DNA from: an uncultured Bacteroides sp.
Lineage (GTDB): Bacteria > Bacteroidota > Bacteroidia > Bacteroidales > Bacteroidaceae
Length of the DNA: 40,667 nt
Assembly (NCBI GenBank): GCA_900551445.1
Contig: URWA01000027.1
Coordinates: forward strand, 1-40,667
Reading direction: 5' to 3'
Part shown: piece by piece, positions 24,790 to 33,102 of the stretch
Position numbering within the stretch: position 1 is the first letter of the stretch
Layout: every line of letters starts with the position of its first letter
Program-made: the position numbers and the translations under genes
The notes under the pieces: generated by a model
Told to the model about the DNA's origin: nothing
The model's input: only the letters and a program-made list of their open reading frames with translations
Databases searched by the model: none

Positions 24790-25947
24790 TCAAAAATCAG
24801 GATAAAGCGTGTTTTTCTGTGCTTTTGTACCCATACATTCCATCTCGATGAGCCAGCCTGGACGGCAAACCGGGGCCAGCAAAATCACTTTTGGAATTTC
24901 CGGGAAACGCTGGTCGAACATCTCACGTACCGTTACATAATCTGCTCCATCACGTAGATATACCAACATTTGTCCGACATCCTCAAACGACATCTCTGCC
25001 TCTCCAAGCAAGGCCTCCACGTTTTGCCACATCCGTTCAGTCTGCCGACGAATATCACCAGGACAAACAATATCCCCATTCCTGTCAATACTGGCCGTAC
25101 CGGAAATGAAAACCTGACGACGGTCTCCATAATCCACATACGTTCCGCGCTCAAAGCTCACTCCATACTCATAAGTCGGATTCAAATAATCACGTGCATA
25201 TAAATAATGTATTTGTTCCTGGCGAAGCCCCAATACGGCATACGTATCCATCTGCACCAGTATCCCGGCATCAGCATGCCTCCCATTAATACCGGTACTT
25301 GCAATATAATGCGTCTGCGGGGTAAGACCCTGAGTGACAAAAACCTCATTACGGGCCTTTACCACCCCGACATAATTCACATCGATATTTTGCACGAAGA
25401 ACCAAGTCCGAATACAGTTTTCAGCCAAATGTCCCCCCCGTGCAATCAACTGTAGAATATAATCATTCAGCAACAAACGGGTCTGATACTCCGAATTGGC
25501 TGCACGGTTACAGGCCGTTCCACCCCATAAATGCCGATAACTGCCATGCGAAACTTCAAACAAGCCGTTTTCAAGGGAGCTACTCTGCATCTCCGACTGC
25601 AAATATACCCACATGGCAATCTTACTGCCATCCAAAGGCGGCTGTTCTACTATGGAGCAGGCGCAGGTTGCACTCTCAGGCACTTGCGCTGCCAGCCAGT
25701 CGGCTTGATTGGCCGCATCACTCAAAAAATAACGCTTAAACACGGCAACCGCTCCTTTCAATTCGTTTTCCAACAAATCATAATATGTATCAAGTAGCGC
25801 ATCCAGTTGCTCTTTATATGTCAAGGAAGGCCGGATAACATGAATCATAACTTGATATTCATTCACCCCTTCCTCTTGTTTGAAACATGAAATTTCGACT
25901 AAAGTCTTTTCTTGTAACTTGTGAATTCGTTGTTGTTTGTGGTTCAT
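24790..25947 (-). CDS. Rid-family / chorismatase-like protein
   Basis: A 385-residue cytoplasmic-looking protein with no signal peptide. The C-terminal third (from about residue 265) is a Rid/YjgF fold: FISGTASIDRNGDIVCPGD, then a helix and AEMSFEDVGQMLVYLRD, then the strand PGWLIEMECMG. The N-terminal two thirds resemble chorismatases of the FkbO/Hyg5 kind in layout. The Arg that RidA uses for imine hydrolysis (in PARS) is absent, because the equivalent stretch reads PKVILL, so RidA activity is unlikely. The ATG at 25947 is used because the frame before it has only a TTG start that overlaps the upstream gene. It lies among extracytoplasmic heme proteins, where its job is unclear. Confidence 0.7.
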   Translation of the reverse strand: MNHKQQRIHKLQEKTLVEISCFKQEEGVNEYQVMIHVIRPSLTYKEQLDALLDTYYDLLENELKGAVAVFKRYFLSDAANQADWLAAQVPESATCACSIVEQPPLDGSKIAMWVYLQSEMQSSSLENGLFEVSHGSYRHLWGGTACNRAANSEYQTRLLLNDYILQLIARGGHLAENCIRTWFFVQNIDVNYVGVVKARNEVFVTQGLTPQTHYIASTGINGRHADAGILVQMDTYAVLGLRQEQIHYLYARDYLNPTYEYGVSFERGTYVDYGDRRQVFISGTASIDRNGDIVCPGDIRRQTERMWQNVEALLGEAEMSFEDVGQMLVYLRDGADYVTVREMFDQRFPEIPKVILLAPVCRPGWLIEMECMGTKAQKNTLYPDF

Positions 25948-25966
25948 AATCAATCCAATGTATCTA

Positions 25967-26695
25967 TCAAGGCTTTGCGCCTCCAATTATCCAGTCGTCT
26001 ATCAAATTTAATAATAGAGGTTCTGCTGAAAGAATATCTTGGTGGTCGTGGTGTACATGTCCATTCTCGTTCAACACCAGGTGCAGAAAACTATGCTCAG
26101 CATCTTCCGGCTCCACTCTCTTCCAGCCTGATTGTACAGAAGAGGGCACGTTTACCAGTTGACCGTAACTCTTCCCTTCGGTCAGAAACAGACCGGCAGC
26201 CGCCGATGTACTCCCTCCATGGCAGTTTACACACCGAGAATCGAACACATGCTCCTGAATGGCTTGAAACATGCCTACCGACTGCTCACCTACCTCCAGA
26301 CGGATGGTATCTTCCGTCACTTCCGAACAGTCTACCTTAACAAAAGTAACAACCCGCTCCCGGATACGGTTAATGACACACAATTCGACCTGTGTCACCT
26401 CATCCGTCACTCCCGACATCACGACCTGAATCGTTCCATCCTCTTCTGCCTGCGAAGGCATCACATTGGCAGAAGTCAGAGCATATTCACTTTTTGCATC
26501 AAAACCAGCCACTACCACCGTATAGCCCGAGGGCCAACTCTCAATGCCGGATACCTTTCCAATAAACTTTACCGTACGTCCTCCTTCTGCTGTGACAGAG
26601 ACGGTATCATAAATTCGCCCTTCATCACAAGCAGTCAGCCATCCGGAAACAGCCACCCAAAGTATCCATAGAAACATATTTTTTCTCATACCCAT
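25967..26695 (-). CDS. Mono-heme cytochrome c-like lipoprotein
   Basis: A 242-residue predicted lipoprotein with lipobox LTAC (Cys23). Residues 30-140 are an Ig-like or beta-rich domain without heme motif. Residues 145-242 are a small cytochrome c-like domain with one heme site CVNCH (Cys155, Cys158, His159) and a His-rich turn (HVHHDHQD) near residue 212. It would sit in the outer or inner membrane facing the periplasm and carry electrons. ATGs at 26695 and 26689 are both possible; the second has better spacing from AAGGAAAGG. It is 9 bases after the porin gene in the operon. Confidence 0.82.
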   Translation of the reverse strand: MGMRKNMFLWILWVAVSGWLTACDEGRIYDTVSVTAEGGRTVKFIGKVSGIESWPSGYTVVVAGFDAKSEYALTSANVMPSQAEEDGTIQVVMSGVTDEVTQVELCVINRIRERVVTFVKVDCSEVTEDTIRLEVGEQSVGMFQAIQEHVFDSRCVNCHGGSTSAAAGLFLTEGKSYGQLVNVPSSVQSGWKRVEPEDAEHSFLHLVLNENGHVHHDHQDILSAEPLLLNLIDDWIIGGAKP

Positions 26696-26704
26696 TTCCT
26701 TTCC

Positions 26705-27919
26705 TTAGAATGTGTACTGAAGCAGTACCGTAGCGCTATGGGTAGCAATCCCCAAATCGTCATTATCACGGTCCAACTGTGTATCGTGCCCCCAGCGTCC
26801 CACAAACTGATACATAGCCTGCAATTTCAGGTTACATCCCCTGAAGAAATAGTTCACTCCTACTGCCGGCATATTCATAAATCCGTTTGTATCCATCCCG
26901 TTACGATTGAAAAAATCATAGCGAGCCGTAGCCTGCAAACGGGATGTCACAAAATAACCTCCCTGCACATATCCTCCCAAGTAATGATAAGCCTCATCAA
27001 TTTTCTGTCGCTTGGTAAAACCGACACGCATATAATACAACTCCGCACCCAAATACAGTTTTCTTTTCAACATGGCAAACTCTAATCCGGCACGATAATC
27101 GTTCGTACTTTCATTCTCGCTTTCTACGTTCAACGAAGTAGATACCCCGAACATCAGCTTGTCTTCTTTCAGGCGATTGGGATTACCTTGCGTAGAAGGC
27201 ATCACTCCTTTCGGCATATAAGTAAACCGTCCAGCATACAGCAAGGAAGGAATGTGCCAATCATCACTGAATGTCTTCCCTGCCGTATTGACCGATATAC
27301 CCGTTCCATTAAAGAGTCCGACTTCATACCCAAATCTATCTGCTAACAAACCGTGGACTTCTACTCCCAAATCGAATCCCGTACCAATATTGGGAGTCAC
27401 GGCATTCAACGAATAAGGCAAGATTACAGAGGAGGTCAACGAGAGCGGAAGAGAAGGCATCAATGTTTCTCCTAAAGTAGTCAGATAACCGTGTGAAAAT
27501 GGTGTCTTGAACTTTCCGACACGAATGGAAAACTGTTTTTTCAATTCTACATCAAACCATGCCTGCTGCAACAACGCTGCCCCTGTAGCTGCCGCATTAA
27601 GTGAAAGATTGAAAGAAACCTTTCCAAAAGCCTTTCCTGTAAATCCCAACACCGCATAAGGAATAGCAAATCCAGAATTAGCCACATTATCCTGATTATA
27701 CGCCTTATCCAGCCCTTCATCGTCATACCAGTTGAAGTTTGCACTGGTCTGTACCAGCAGATAAGGCTTGAACACAAAGTCGCCCTTTTTAGAAGCGATG
27801 GTAAATCCCTCTCTCCCGGCCAGCGACACAACACCGTTTTCCGTATCCTCTTCATGCTGTGCCAAAACTGTCAGCGGCATCATGGCAGCCAGACACATCG
27901 CAATCATTATTCTTTTCAT
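26705..27919 (-). CDS. Porin-like outer-membrane protein (OprO/OprP type)
   Basis: A 404-residue protein with a signal peptide ending near VLAQ at residue 21 and a beta-barrel of alternating aromatic strands ending in QYTF, the C-terminal Phe expected for outer-membrane insertion. The segments FKPYLLVQTSANF, FSIRVGKFKTPF and GVEVHGLLADRFGYEVGLFNG are typical of the phosphate-selective porin O/P family. Substrate is not predictable. It is the fourth gene of the heme/imelysin operon, 25 bases after the di-heme protein gene, which suggests it gives the system passage through the outer membrane. Confidence 0.85.
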   Translation of the reverse strand: MKRIMIAMCLAAMMPLTVLAQHEEDTENGVVSLAGREGFTIASKKGDFVFKPYLLVQTSANFNWYDDEGLDKAYNQDNVANSGFAIPYAVLGFTGKAFGKVSFNLSLNAAATGAALLQQAWFDVELKKQFSIRVGKFKTPFSHGYLTTLGETLMPSLPLSLTSSVILPYSLNAVTPNIGTGFDLGVEVHGLLADRFGYEVGLFNGTGISVNTAGKTFSDDWHIPSLLYAGRFTYMPKGVMPSTQGNPNRLKEDKLMFGVSTSLNVESENESTNDYRAGLEFAMLKRKLYLGAELYYMRVGFTKRQKIDEAYHYLGGYVQGGYFVTSRLQATARYDFFNRNGMDTNGFMNMPAVGVNYFFRGCNLKLQAMYQFVGRWGHDTQLDRDNDDLGIATHSATVLLQYTF

Positions 27920-27944
27920 AAATCGTTCGTTTCAGTTCTAAAAA

Positions 27945-29396
27945 TTAAAGTGAATTCAAAAACGCAATCAGCGCATCACGGTCTTCCTTACTCATGCGTT
28001 TGAACAGATTTTTCGAGGCTTCTGCCTCTCCTCCGTGCCACATGATGGCCTCCACCAGGTTACGGGCACGCCCGTCGTGCAGGAAATACGTATGACCGTT
28101 CACCACTTCCTGCAGGCCGATGCCCCACAAAGGAGTCGTACGCCATTCATTTCCGCGAGCCAGTCCACTCACATAATTGTCGTTCAACCCTACCCCCATG
28201 ATCTCCGACCCCATGTCGTGCAGCAAAAAATCAGAATATGGATGAATGGTTTGATTTCCTAACCACGGCAATTCCGTTCCATTCAGTAAAGTAGCTCCTC
28301 TTGTCTTTGTGTGCAAAGTAGTAACATGACAAAGATGGCACTTTGCCTCGTAAAATTTCTGCTCACCTTGCTGTACCTGTGCATCATTCACATTCCGCCG
28401 AGCCGGCACTCCCAAACAATGCATATAAAGGTCCACATCTTCCATATCCTCCGTCGACACATCCAACTGATCGTACGAGAGCCCCATCATGCTTCCCTGA
28501 TCCATCTGTATCTGTCCCTCGCAGATTTCTTCCGGATAACGGCTGTTGGTCACTCCCATGTCACTGGAAAATCCCAGCTCCACCGTCAGGTCGGCATGCT
28601 GTGCCTTGTTGCCTGAAAGTCCCAAACGGGTCACGCCACGCTCACTGATATAATTACACCGCCCACTAATACCGTATTCCGGATAATTGCTTTTGGCTGC
28701 CAGTGCTTCAATCTCTGTTTGGTCAAGTGCCATCATCTGCCCCATCCCAACATGACGCAACGGAATGCGAACAGAACAGAACAAATCTTCCGGACGAATA
28801 CTGTCGGCATACCATTCTGTTATGGTATAAGTCGGCTTACAAAGCTCATACGTTTCTCCATCAGGAAATTCAAACGTCTGATAATCATATTTCACCGAAA
28901 GTTTTCCTTCCGGTTTGACTCCGTAGATAGCCTGATCGTGCAACACACGCCCATAGTTCTGGAAAAAAGCTCCATTCTTTCGAGTAATATACACCAGCAT
29001 GGAAGAAAAACCGTAATTTCCCGAGCCACCTTCGCTCCATAATGTCGGTTTGGTACGCCCCGCATTCCGGTGGCAGCTTCCACATGAATATCCGGCATAT
29101 ACCGGCCCCAGTCCACCACCCTGATTGCTACTGGTACGTACATCGTCATACAATCCATCACCGTCATTAAAACGGGTACTATAGATTCCCGAAACCCATG
29201 GAGCTTCAAAATCGTATGCTTTCGACGAGGCTAGAAAATTGGTAGCAGTACCGGCGGACAATGCATATCCATCCGGTACTTCCACATATTGCTGGTCAAT
29301 GCCTTCCTTGTGACAGCCCCACAAACAGCCAGGCAAAAAAACATATAATACAAACTTCAAAATCCTCCTCATTCTTCTTTCATTTAATATAGCCAT
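27945..29396 (-). CDS. Di-heme oxidoreductase family lipoprotein (DHOR)
   Basis: A 483-residue predicted lipoprotein with lipobox LWGC (Cys28). It has two heme c sites, CGSCH (Cys105, Cys108, His109) and CHLCH (Cys353, Cys356, His357), spaced as in the DHOR family, also called thiol oxidoreductases and related to bacterial di-heme peroxidases and MauG. The C-terminal heme domain keeps HDGRARNLVEAIMWHGGEA. In proteobacteria DHOR genes are neighbours of imelysin genes, as here. The substrate is unknown; a redox step on metal or protein is plausible. Starts at 29396 and 29372 (MRRILK) are both possible, and the shorter gives the cleaner signal peptide. It begins 3 bases after the imelysin stop. 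Confidence 0.88.
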   Translation of the reverse strand: MAILNERRMRRILKFVLYVFLPGCLWGCHKEGIDQQYVEVPDGYALSAGTATNFLASSKAYDFEAPWVSGIYSTRFNDGDGLYDDVRTSSNQGGGLGPVYAGYSCGSCHRNAGRTKPTLWSEGGSGNYGFSSMLVYITRKNGAFFQNYGRVLHDQAIYGVKPEGKLSVKYDYQTFEFPDGETYELCKPTYTITEWYADSIRPEDLFCSVRIPLRHVGMGQMMALDQTEIEALAAKSNYPEYGISGRCNYISERGVTRLGLSGNKAQHADLTVELGFSSDMGVTNSRYPEEICEGQIQMDQGSMMGLSYDQLDVSTEDMEDVDLYMHCLGVPARRNVNDAQVQQGEQKFYEAKCHLCHVTTLHTKTRGATLLNGTELPWLGNQTIHPYSDFLLHDMGSEIMGVGLNDNYVSGLARGNEWRTTPLWGIGLQEVVNGHTYFLHDGRARNLVEAIMWHGGEAEASKNLFKRMSKEDRDALIAFLNSL

Positions 29397-29399
29397 GTT

Positions 29400-30593
29400 T
29401 CAATCCACCGAACGAGCCTGTCCGTCTTTGAACAACAGAAATTCCAGTGTATGGAAACCACGTACATTCTGTGCGGCAGAAATACTTTCACTATCTTCCG
29501 AATAGTCACCGCTCCATTCCATCTGACTGTAATCTCCCGAATTCAAAATATTTACGATGGCTGCCTGGTCAAGCGGCCAGCTGTCCATGTTCGGATCCAG
29601 TCCCTGGTCGGCTACAGGACCAAACAAAAACGCCTCACTCATTTCCCAAGGTTCACGGGCTGTAATCCAAGCATCACACGCATCCTTAAATGCCTGATTG
29701 GTCGGATTGGCAGCCAACGCATTCACTTTCTCATACAAAGTACCAACCTTCGACTTCAAATCAGCATAAGTAGGCAACACCACTACATCTACATAATTCT
29801 CTACCACCGGACTCAATACATTTTCAGATAATGCATCACAAGCTGGCTTCAACTGATTTTTCAGCAATACACTCAACTCACTGCAAGCTTCCTGTGCAGC
29901 CAGACTCTGTCCACTATTGATATGATTACGGAAAGGCTGAGGTATGGCCAGAATTTTATCGTAAGCATTCTTGATAGCTGTCAAGGTATTGTCGGCCAAT
30001 TCCTGTTGGCCGTTGTTTACCAACGCTGCATACAACGATTTTCCAGCCACCTGACTCTTATCGATTGTAGCCCCACTGATCAATGACTCGCTACGTACTC
30101 CACAAATTGCATTGCAAATGGATACGATGTTATTGGAATAATCCTCACGTGAATGCCAGCTATACCACGACTCTACGGCATAAAGCGCTTCGGTCACGTT
30201 CCCTGCCTGATATTTGGAATAAGGATCACCGATTTTTGTCTCCCCCACTTCATTGGCGATATCCACACAACCATCTATCACCTGTTGCACGCACGAACCT
30301 GCACTGTTGAACGGAGCACTGTGGTTTTTAAAAGTTGTGGCATAACTTTCACCTCCTTTATAGGACACCGCCCAATAATCATACAAATCGGAAGCATCCT
30401 TACGGAGCAGAGTCACTACGGCTTTCATGTAATTATTCCAACTAGCAGCATTTTCCGATGTATAATCTATATCGGCCGCATCAATCGGTTCTGGTTGAGG
30501 ATCATCATTGTTACTGCACGCGGTTGAAGCAAAAGCCAAGCCTACCGCAAAGGCTGCGGCATAAAAGAAATTCTTTTTCATATTCATAATCAT
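29400..30593 (-). CDS. Imelysin family lipoprotein (peptidase M75-like)
   Basis: A 397-residue predicted lipoprotein with Cys26 in STAC. The remainder is almost all alpha-helical, as in imelysins (IrpA/EfeO-type proteins), a family tied to iron uptake and containing a conserved GxHxxE site. That motif is present as GFHTLE (residues 379-384) but at the very C terminus. A second helical repeat (ACDAWITAREPWEMSEAFLFGP) precedes it. Peptidase activity is doubtful for the family; metal or heme binding at the surface is more likely. Starts at 30593 and 30581 (MKKNFF) are possible. Its neighbours are a porin before and a di-heme oxidoreductase after. Confidence 0.9.
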   Translation of the reverse strand: MIMNMKKNFFYAAAFAVGLAFASTACSNNDDPQPEPIDAADIDYTSENAASWNNYMKAVVTLLRKDASDLYDYWAVSYKGGESYATTFKNHSAPFNSAGSCVQQVIDGCVDIANEVGETKIGDPYSKYQAGNVTEALYAVESWYSWHSREDYSNNIVSICNAICGVRSESLISGATIDKSQVAGKSLYAALVNNGQQELADNTLTAIKNAYDKILAIPQPFRNHINSGQSLAAQEACSELSVLLKNQLKPACDALSENVLSPVVENYVDVVVLPTYADLKSKVGTLYEKVNALAANPTNQAFKDACDAWITAREPWEMSEAFLFGPVADQGLDPNMDSWPLDQAAIVNILNSGDYSQMEWSGDYSEDSESISAAQNVRGFHTLEFLLFKDGQARSVD

Positions 30594-30611
30594 TTTTAGG
30601 ATTTAACAGAT

Positions 30612-31976
30612 TCATTTTTTGAAGAACCAGCCTACGTATGCCAGTCCGATGGAAAACTCATTTTCACTGGTATAAGGCCCTGTACCAAACATCTTTCCTG
30701 TACCAATCTGACGAGTGGTATAATCCGCCTTTACCACCAGATTCGGCAATGCAAACCAGTTCAGTCCAGCCACCCACATGCTCACCTTATTACGCAAGTC
30801 CATAGTTTGTCCCACTTCTCCCTTCTCCTGCGGATTATAGTATTCATAGCGGAGAAATGGATAAATTACAGGAACCTTACAATTGTGATTGAAAATGGAG
30901 CGCAGATTAACACCTACTTCTCCGGCATAACTGGCCGCATTTTTTGCCACTGGCACAACCCGACTGTAGGAAGCATTGTTCGAAAGGCGGACATTCTTAC
31001 TACTAATAAACTTAGAATTCGTCAAATTTCCATACAGCACATTGGCGCGTAGCGTCACGTAATCATTCTTATACTGCAAGTCACCTGAATAAATTCGCAG
31101 CGGAGCCTTCCGGCCTTCATAAAAGTCTGGTTTGTCGGAATTGCCGGCAGTATTGGCACAATAATAAAAAGAACCTCCCACACGCAGTCCCGGCACTCCC
31201 CGATAGTCCAATCGAACCACATAACCGGGAGAGTTGAAGTTATCTTCTTCAAAAATTCCTTGCTTGCCACTACCTACCCATGTATTCCGGTCGAAACCAT
31301 TCGCATTCAAACCCGCTACGACCAGCACCTGATAATCAAACGTGGTATATCCCTTACCAAACGTACCGAAAAACTCAATCCCGGTCTCATGCCACGTAGA
31401 AGGAAGAATCGTCGTTTCTCCTTCCGGGCGCACTGTTCCAAAAAAATTAACCGGCTCATGATGCGCATTGGTCAGCCCCACAGGCACTATGATATGCCCG
31501 GCCCGCACGTTGAAAGCCGGATGAATCAGACGGGTAATATGAAACTGTTCCAAGGCCACTTCTCCTCCTTTTTCCATTTCGGTCTCATACTCGCCGTTCT
31601 CTGAGTTTTCAAGTTCCATAGCCGTACCTACTCCTCCGGATTCAAATTCTATCTCCGCTCCCAAAATCCATTTAGGAGTAAACTTATAATCAAAAGCCAA
31701 AACAAAACGTGGAATGGAAATCGTATTCCGATGGTCACGGGTATTCCCGTTCGGATTTCCATAATAGCGATTAATACCATAATCCTTGAAACTGGCCACA
31801 GCCTCTCCATACCCTCCTACACGAAAGCGGGTATATCCGTCTTTGTCCACACGTTGCTTCTGTATCGTTGTTTTCACATATTCTCCAGCTACCTGCACCG
31901 AATCAACTTCACTAGCTGAAGCAGCTCCCGCAATACAACAAAGAGCAGTAAAAAATAAACTAACTTTTTTTTTCAT
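30612..31976 (-). CDS. Outer-membrane beta-barrel porin, first gene of the imelysin operon
   Basis: A 454-residue protein with a signal peptide ending near ASAS and a long beta-barrel. Strands alternate aromatic and polar residues (FRVGGYGEAVASF, WILGAEIEFESGG, VVKADYTTRQIGTG), and it ends with GWFFKK. The pattern is porin-like and recalls phosphate-selective porins, but it is not close to the second porin in the operon. No TonB box or plug domain is seen, so transport would be passive. The start at 31976 (MKKKVSLFF) gives a proper signal peptide; the reading from 32015 runs over the promoter. It is the first gene after a consensus promoter. Confidence 0.82.
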   Translation of the reverse strand: MKKKVSLFFTALCCIAGAASASEVDSVQVAGEYVKTTIQKQRVDKDGYTRFRVGGYGEAVASFKDYGINRYYGNPNGNTRDHRNTISIPRFVLAFDYKFTPKWILGAEIEFESGGVGTAMELENSENGEYETEMEKGGEVALEQFHITRLIHPAFNVRAGHIIVPVGLTNAHHEPVNFFGTVRPEGETTILPSTWHETGIEFFGTFGKGYTTFDYQVLVVAGLNANGFDRNTWVGSGKQGIFEEDNFNSPGYVVRLDYRGVPGLRVGGSFYYCANTAGNSDKPDFYEGRKAPLRIYSGDLQYKNDYVTLRANVLYGNLTNSKFISSKNVRLSNNASYSRVVPVAKNAASYAGEVGVNLRSIFNHNCKVPVIYPFLRYEYYNPQEKGEVGQTMDLRNKVSMWVAGLNWFALPNLVVKADYTTRQIGTGKMFGTGPYTSENEFSIGLAYVGWFFKK

Positions 31977-31981
31977 TTCTC

Positions 31982-32000
31982 TGCGATTTTGAACATCGCA
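31982..32000. promoter_or_regulatory. Inverted repeat at the operon start site (possible operator)
   Basis: TGCGAT and ATCGCA flank seven bases and lie exactly over the predicted start point and the edge of the -7 box of the imelysin operon. It could be an operator or a 5' hairpin. Nothing else supports either reading. Confidence 0.4.
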
Positions 32001-32029
32001 AAGGTAAACTACCAAAAAAAGCTTATCAA
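31999..32029 (-). promoter_or_regulatory. Promoter of the heme/imelysin operon
   Basis: On the minus strand TTG (32027-32029), 20 bases, TACCTTTG (31999-32006), about 23 bases before the ATG at 31976. It is the only consensus promoter before the seven tightly spaced genes. Confidence 0.78.
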
Positions 32030-32278
32030 TACCTAAAAATCACGAAAATAACAAACAAAACCTACTTATTTCTCAGTATATATCCAACTTAATTTTTACA
32101 TAAATCAGGACACCCTTATATTGCTGGTTTATAGAAACATAGAATAAATCGGTGGATAATTATCCTTTTAAACTTCTCCTTATAATCCTCCATTATATAC
32201 CTAAAAGAGACTAATCCCAATATACCAGTCCAGCCCCAATTCATTTATTAAATTGAAACATTCACTAGAACATAGAGA

Positions 32279-32350
32279 CCAACTTACCTCGGCATAAATA
32301 TGACAAGGTATTTTCATGAAAACACTTTGAAGAAATGAATGAAACAAAAT
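32279..32350. repeat. One-unit, diverged copy of the intergenic 22-bp repeat element
   Basis: CCAACTTA (32279-32286) is followed by one 22-bp unit (32287-32308) that begins CCTCG and ends AAGG, then by TATTTTCATGAAAACACTTT and ATGAATGAAACAAAA. The same left and right flanks surround four units at 33752-33888, so the two are copies of one element with different unit numbers. Confidence 0.75.
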
Positions 32351-32400
32351 GAAATCACCTTTGACCTACCCGTACAAAATGAACATTATCTCAAATTAAA

Positions 32401-32439
32401 CTGCCTCCAAAAGTTAAACACAAAACTTTTTGGAGGCAG
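32401..32439. other. Imperfect hairpin CTGCCTCCAAAAGTT / AACTTTTTGGAGGCAG
   Basis: The 15- and 16-base arms pair except for one bulged base, around a loop of about eight bases. Neither side has a T tract, so it is not a classic terminator, although it lies 68 bases after the membrane protein gene and could end that transcript. It could also be an insertion sequence scar. Confidence 0.5.
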
Positions 32440-32506
32440 CACAAAACAAAATTAGAATGACCCCTATTTTTCAAAACAGATACAACAAGAACCAATCAGT
32501 AATTGC

Positions 32507-33091
32507 TCAATTATCTATGGTGTATTCTTCAATGCCACGAATTGCCTCTTTGGCCTTACGACGCACTTGAACACAGTGTAAAATTCCTCCGACAGCACCC
32601 AATACAAAGCCGACACTACCCCCGTAGCATATCATTTCACCTCCCACTTTCGGATAGCTTTCGAACATAAACCATACAATCCAACACAAAGCAAAGGGAA
32701 TACCGAAATAAAGCCATCTCAAACCAAGCTGGTTCATTCGTACCAATGCTTTGCTGATATCCAACAAGTTCCCCGTTGAAATGCAATCAATACTGACACC
32801 CTTATGGCTATATCGCTGGTAAATTCCGGCTATAATCAAAAACACAGAAGTAAAAACACAGAAAATCCACGAATATCCCATCAACAAGAAAAATGTATTG
32901 CAATACACCAGTGCGAAACCTATCAAAAAATAGATAAACCTTTTCTTCCGATTAATATAGGCAACCTTGTCCTGCGTAGAGTTTTTAAGTAACTTTTCAC
33001 TAACGATGATTTCTTTGGCCAGCTTGTCCCTTAGCAACTGAATCTGTTGCTTCATCTCATCTAATTCAAATTCATCTACATAATTTTCCAT
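32507..33091 (-). CDS. Membrane protein paired with an ECF sigma factor
   Basis: A 194-residue protein: a charged N-terminal helical region (1-45, likely coiled coil), two membrane helices (about 50-68 and 70-88), a middle loop with two Cys-containing stretches, and two more helices (about 122-142 and 150-170). It has a short charged tail. It follows the sigma factor gene by 11 bases and so is probably its regulator, but it lacks the zinc-finger or FecR-type anti-sigma domain I would recognise. Function is therefore inferred from position only. Confidence 0.7.
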   Translation of the reverse strand: MENYVDEFELDEMKQQIQLLRDKLAKEIIVSEKLLKNSTQDKVAYINRKKRFIYFLIGFALVYCNTFFLLMGYSWIFCVFTSVFLIIAGIYQRYSHKGVSIDCISTGNLLDISKALVRMNQLGLRWLYFGIPFALCWIVWFMFESYPKVGGEMICYGGSVGFVLGAVGGILHCVQVRRKAKEAIRGIEEYTIDN

Positions 33092-33102
33092 GATAGCACA
33101 GT

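Larger units (their letters stand above)
32030..32506. other. Non-coding stretch with a repeat remnant and a hairpin
   Basis: No open frame here looks like a gene and the DNA is AT-rich. It holds a 12-bp palindrome GGATAATTATCC (32154-32165), a one-unit copy of an intergenic repeat (32279-32350) and an imperfect hairpin (32401-32439). The remainder shows nothing I can name. Confidence 0.7.

Noticed and set aside
24784..24793. Four-base overlap (ATGA type) between the Rid-like and CcsBA genes
   Set aside because: The upstream start at 24793 would be TTG; the ATG at 24784 gives a normal 5-base gap.
22677..32172. 14-bp inverted identity ATTATCCTTTTAAA at both ends of the heme operon, as a mobile unit boundary
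   Set aside because: The sequence is AT-rich and one copy is part of a terminator. There is no transposase or target duplication, so chance or shared terminator composition is the simpler reading.
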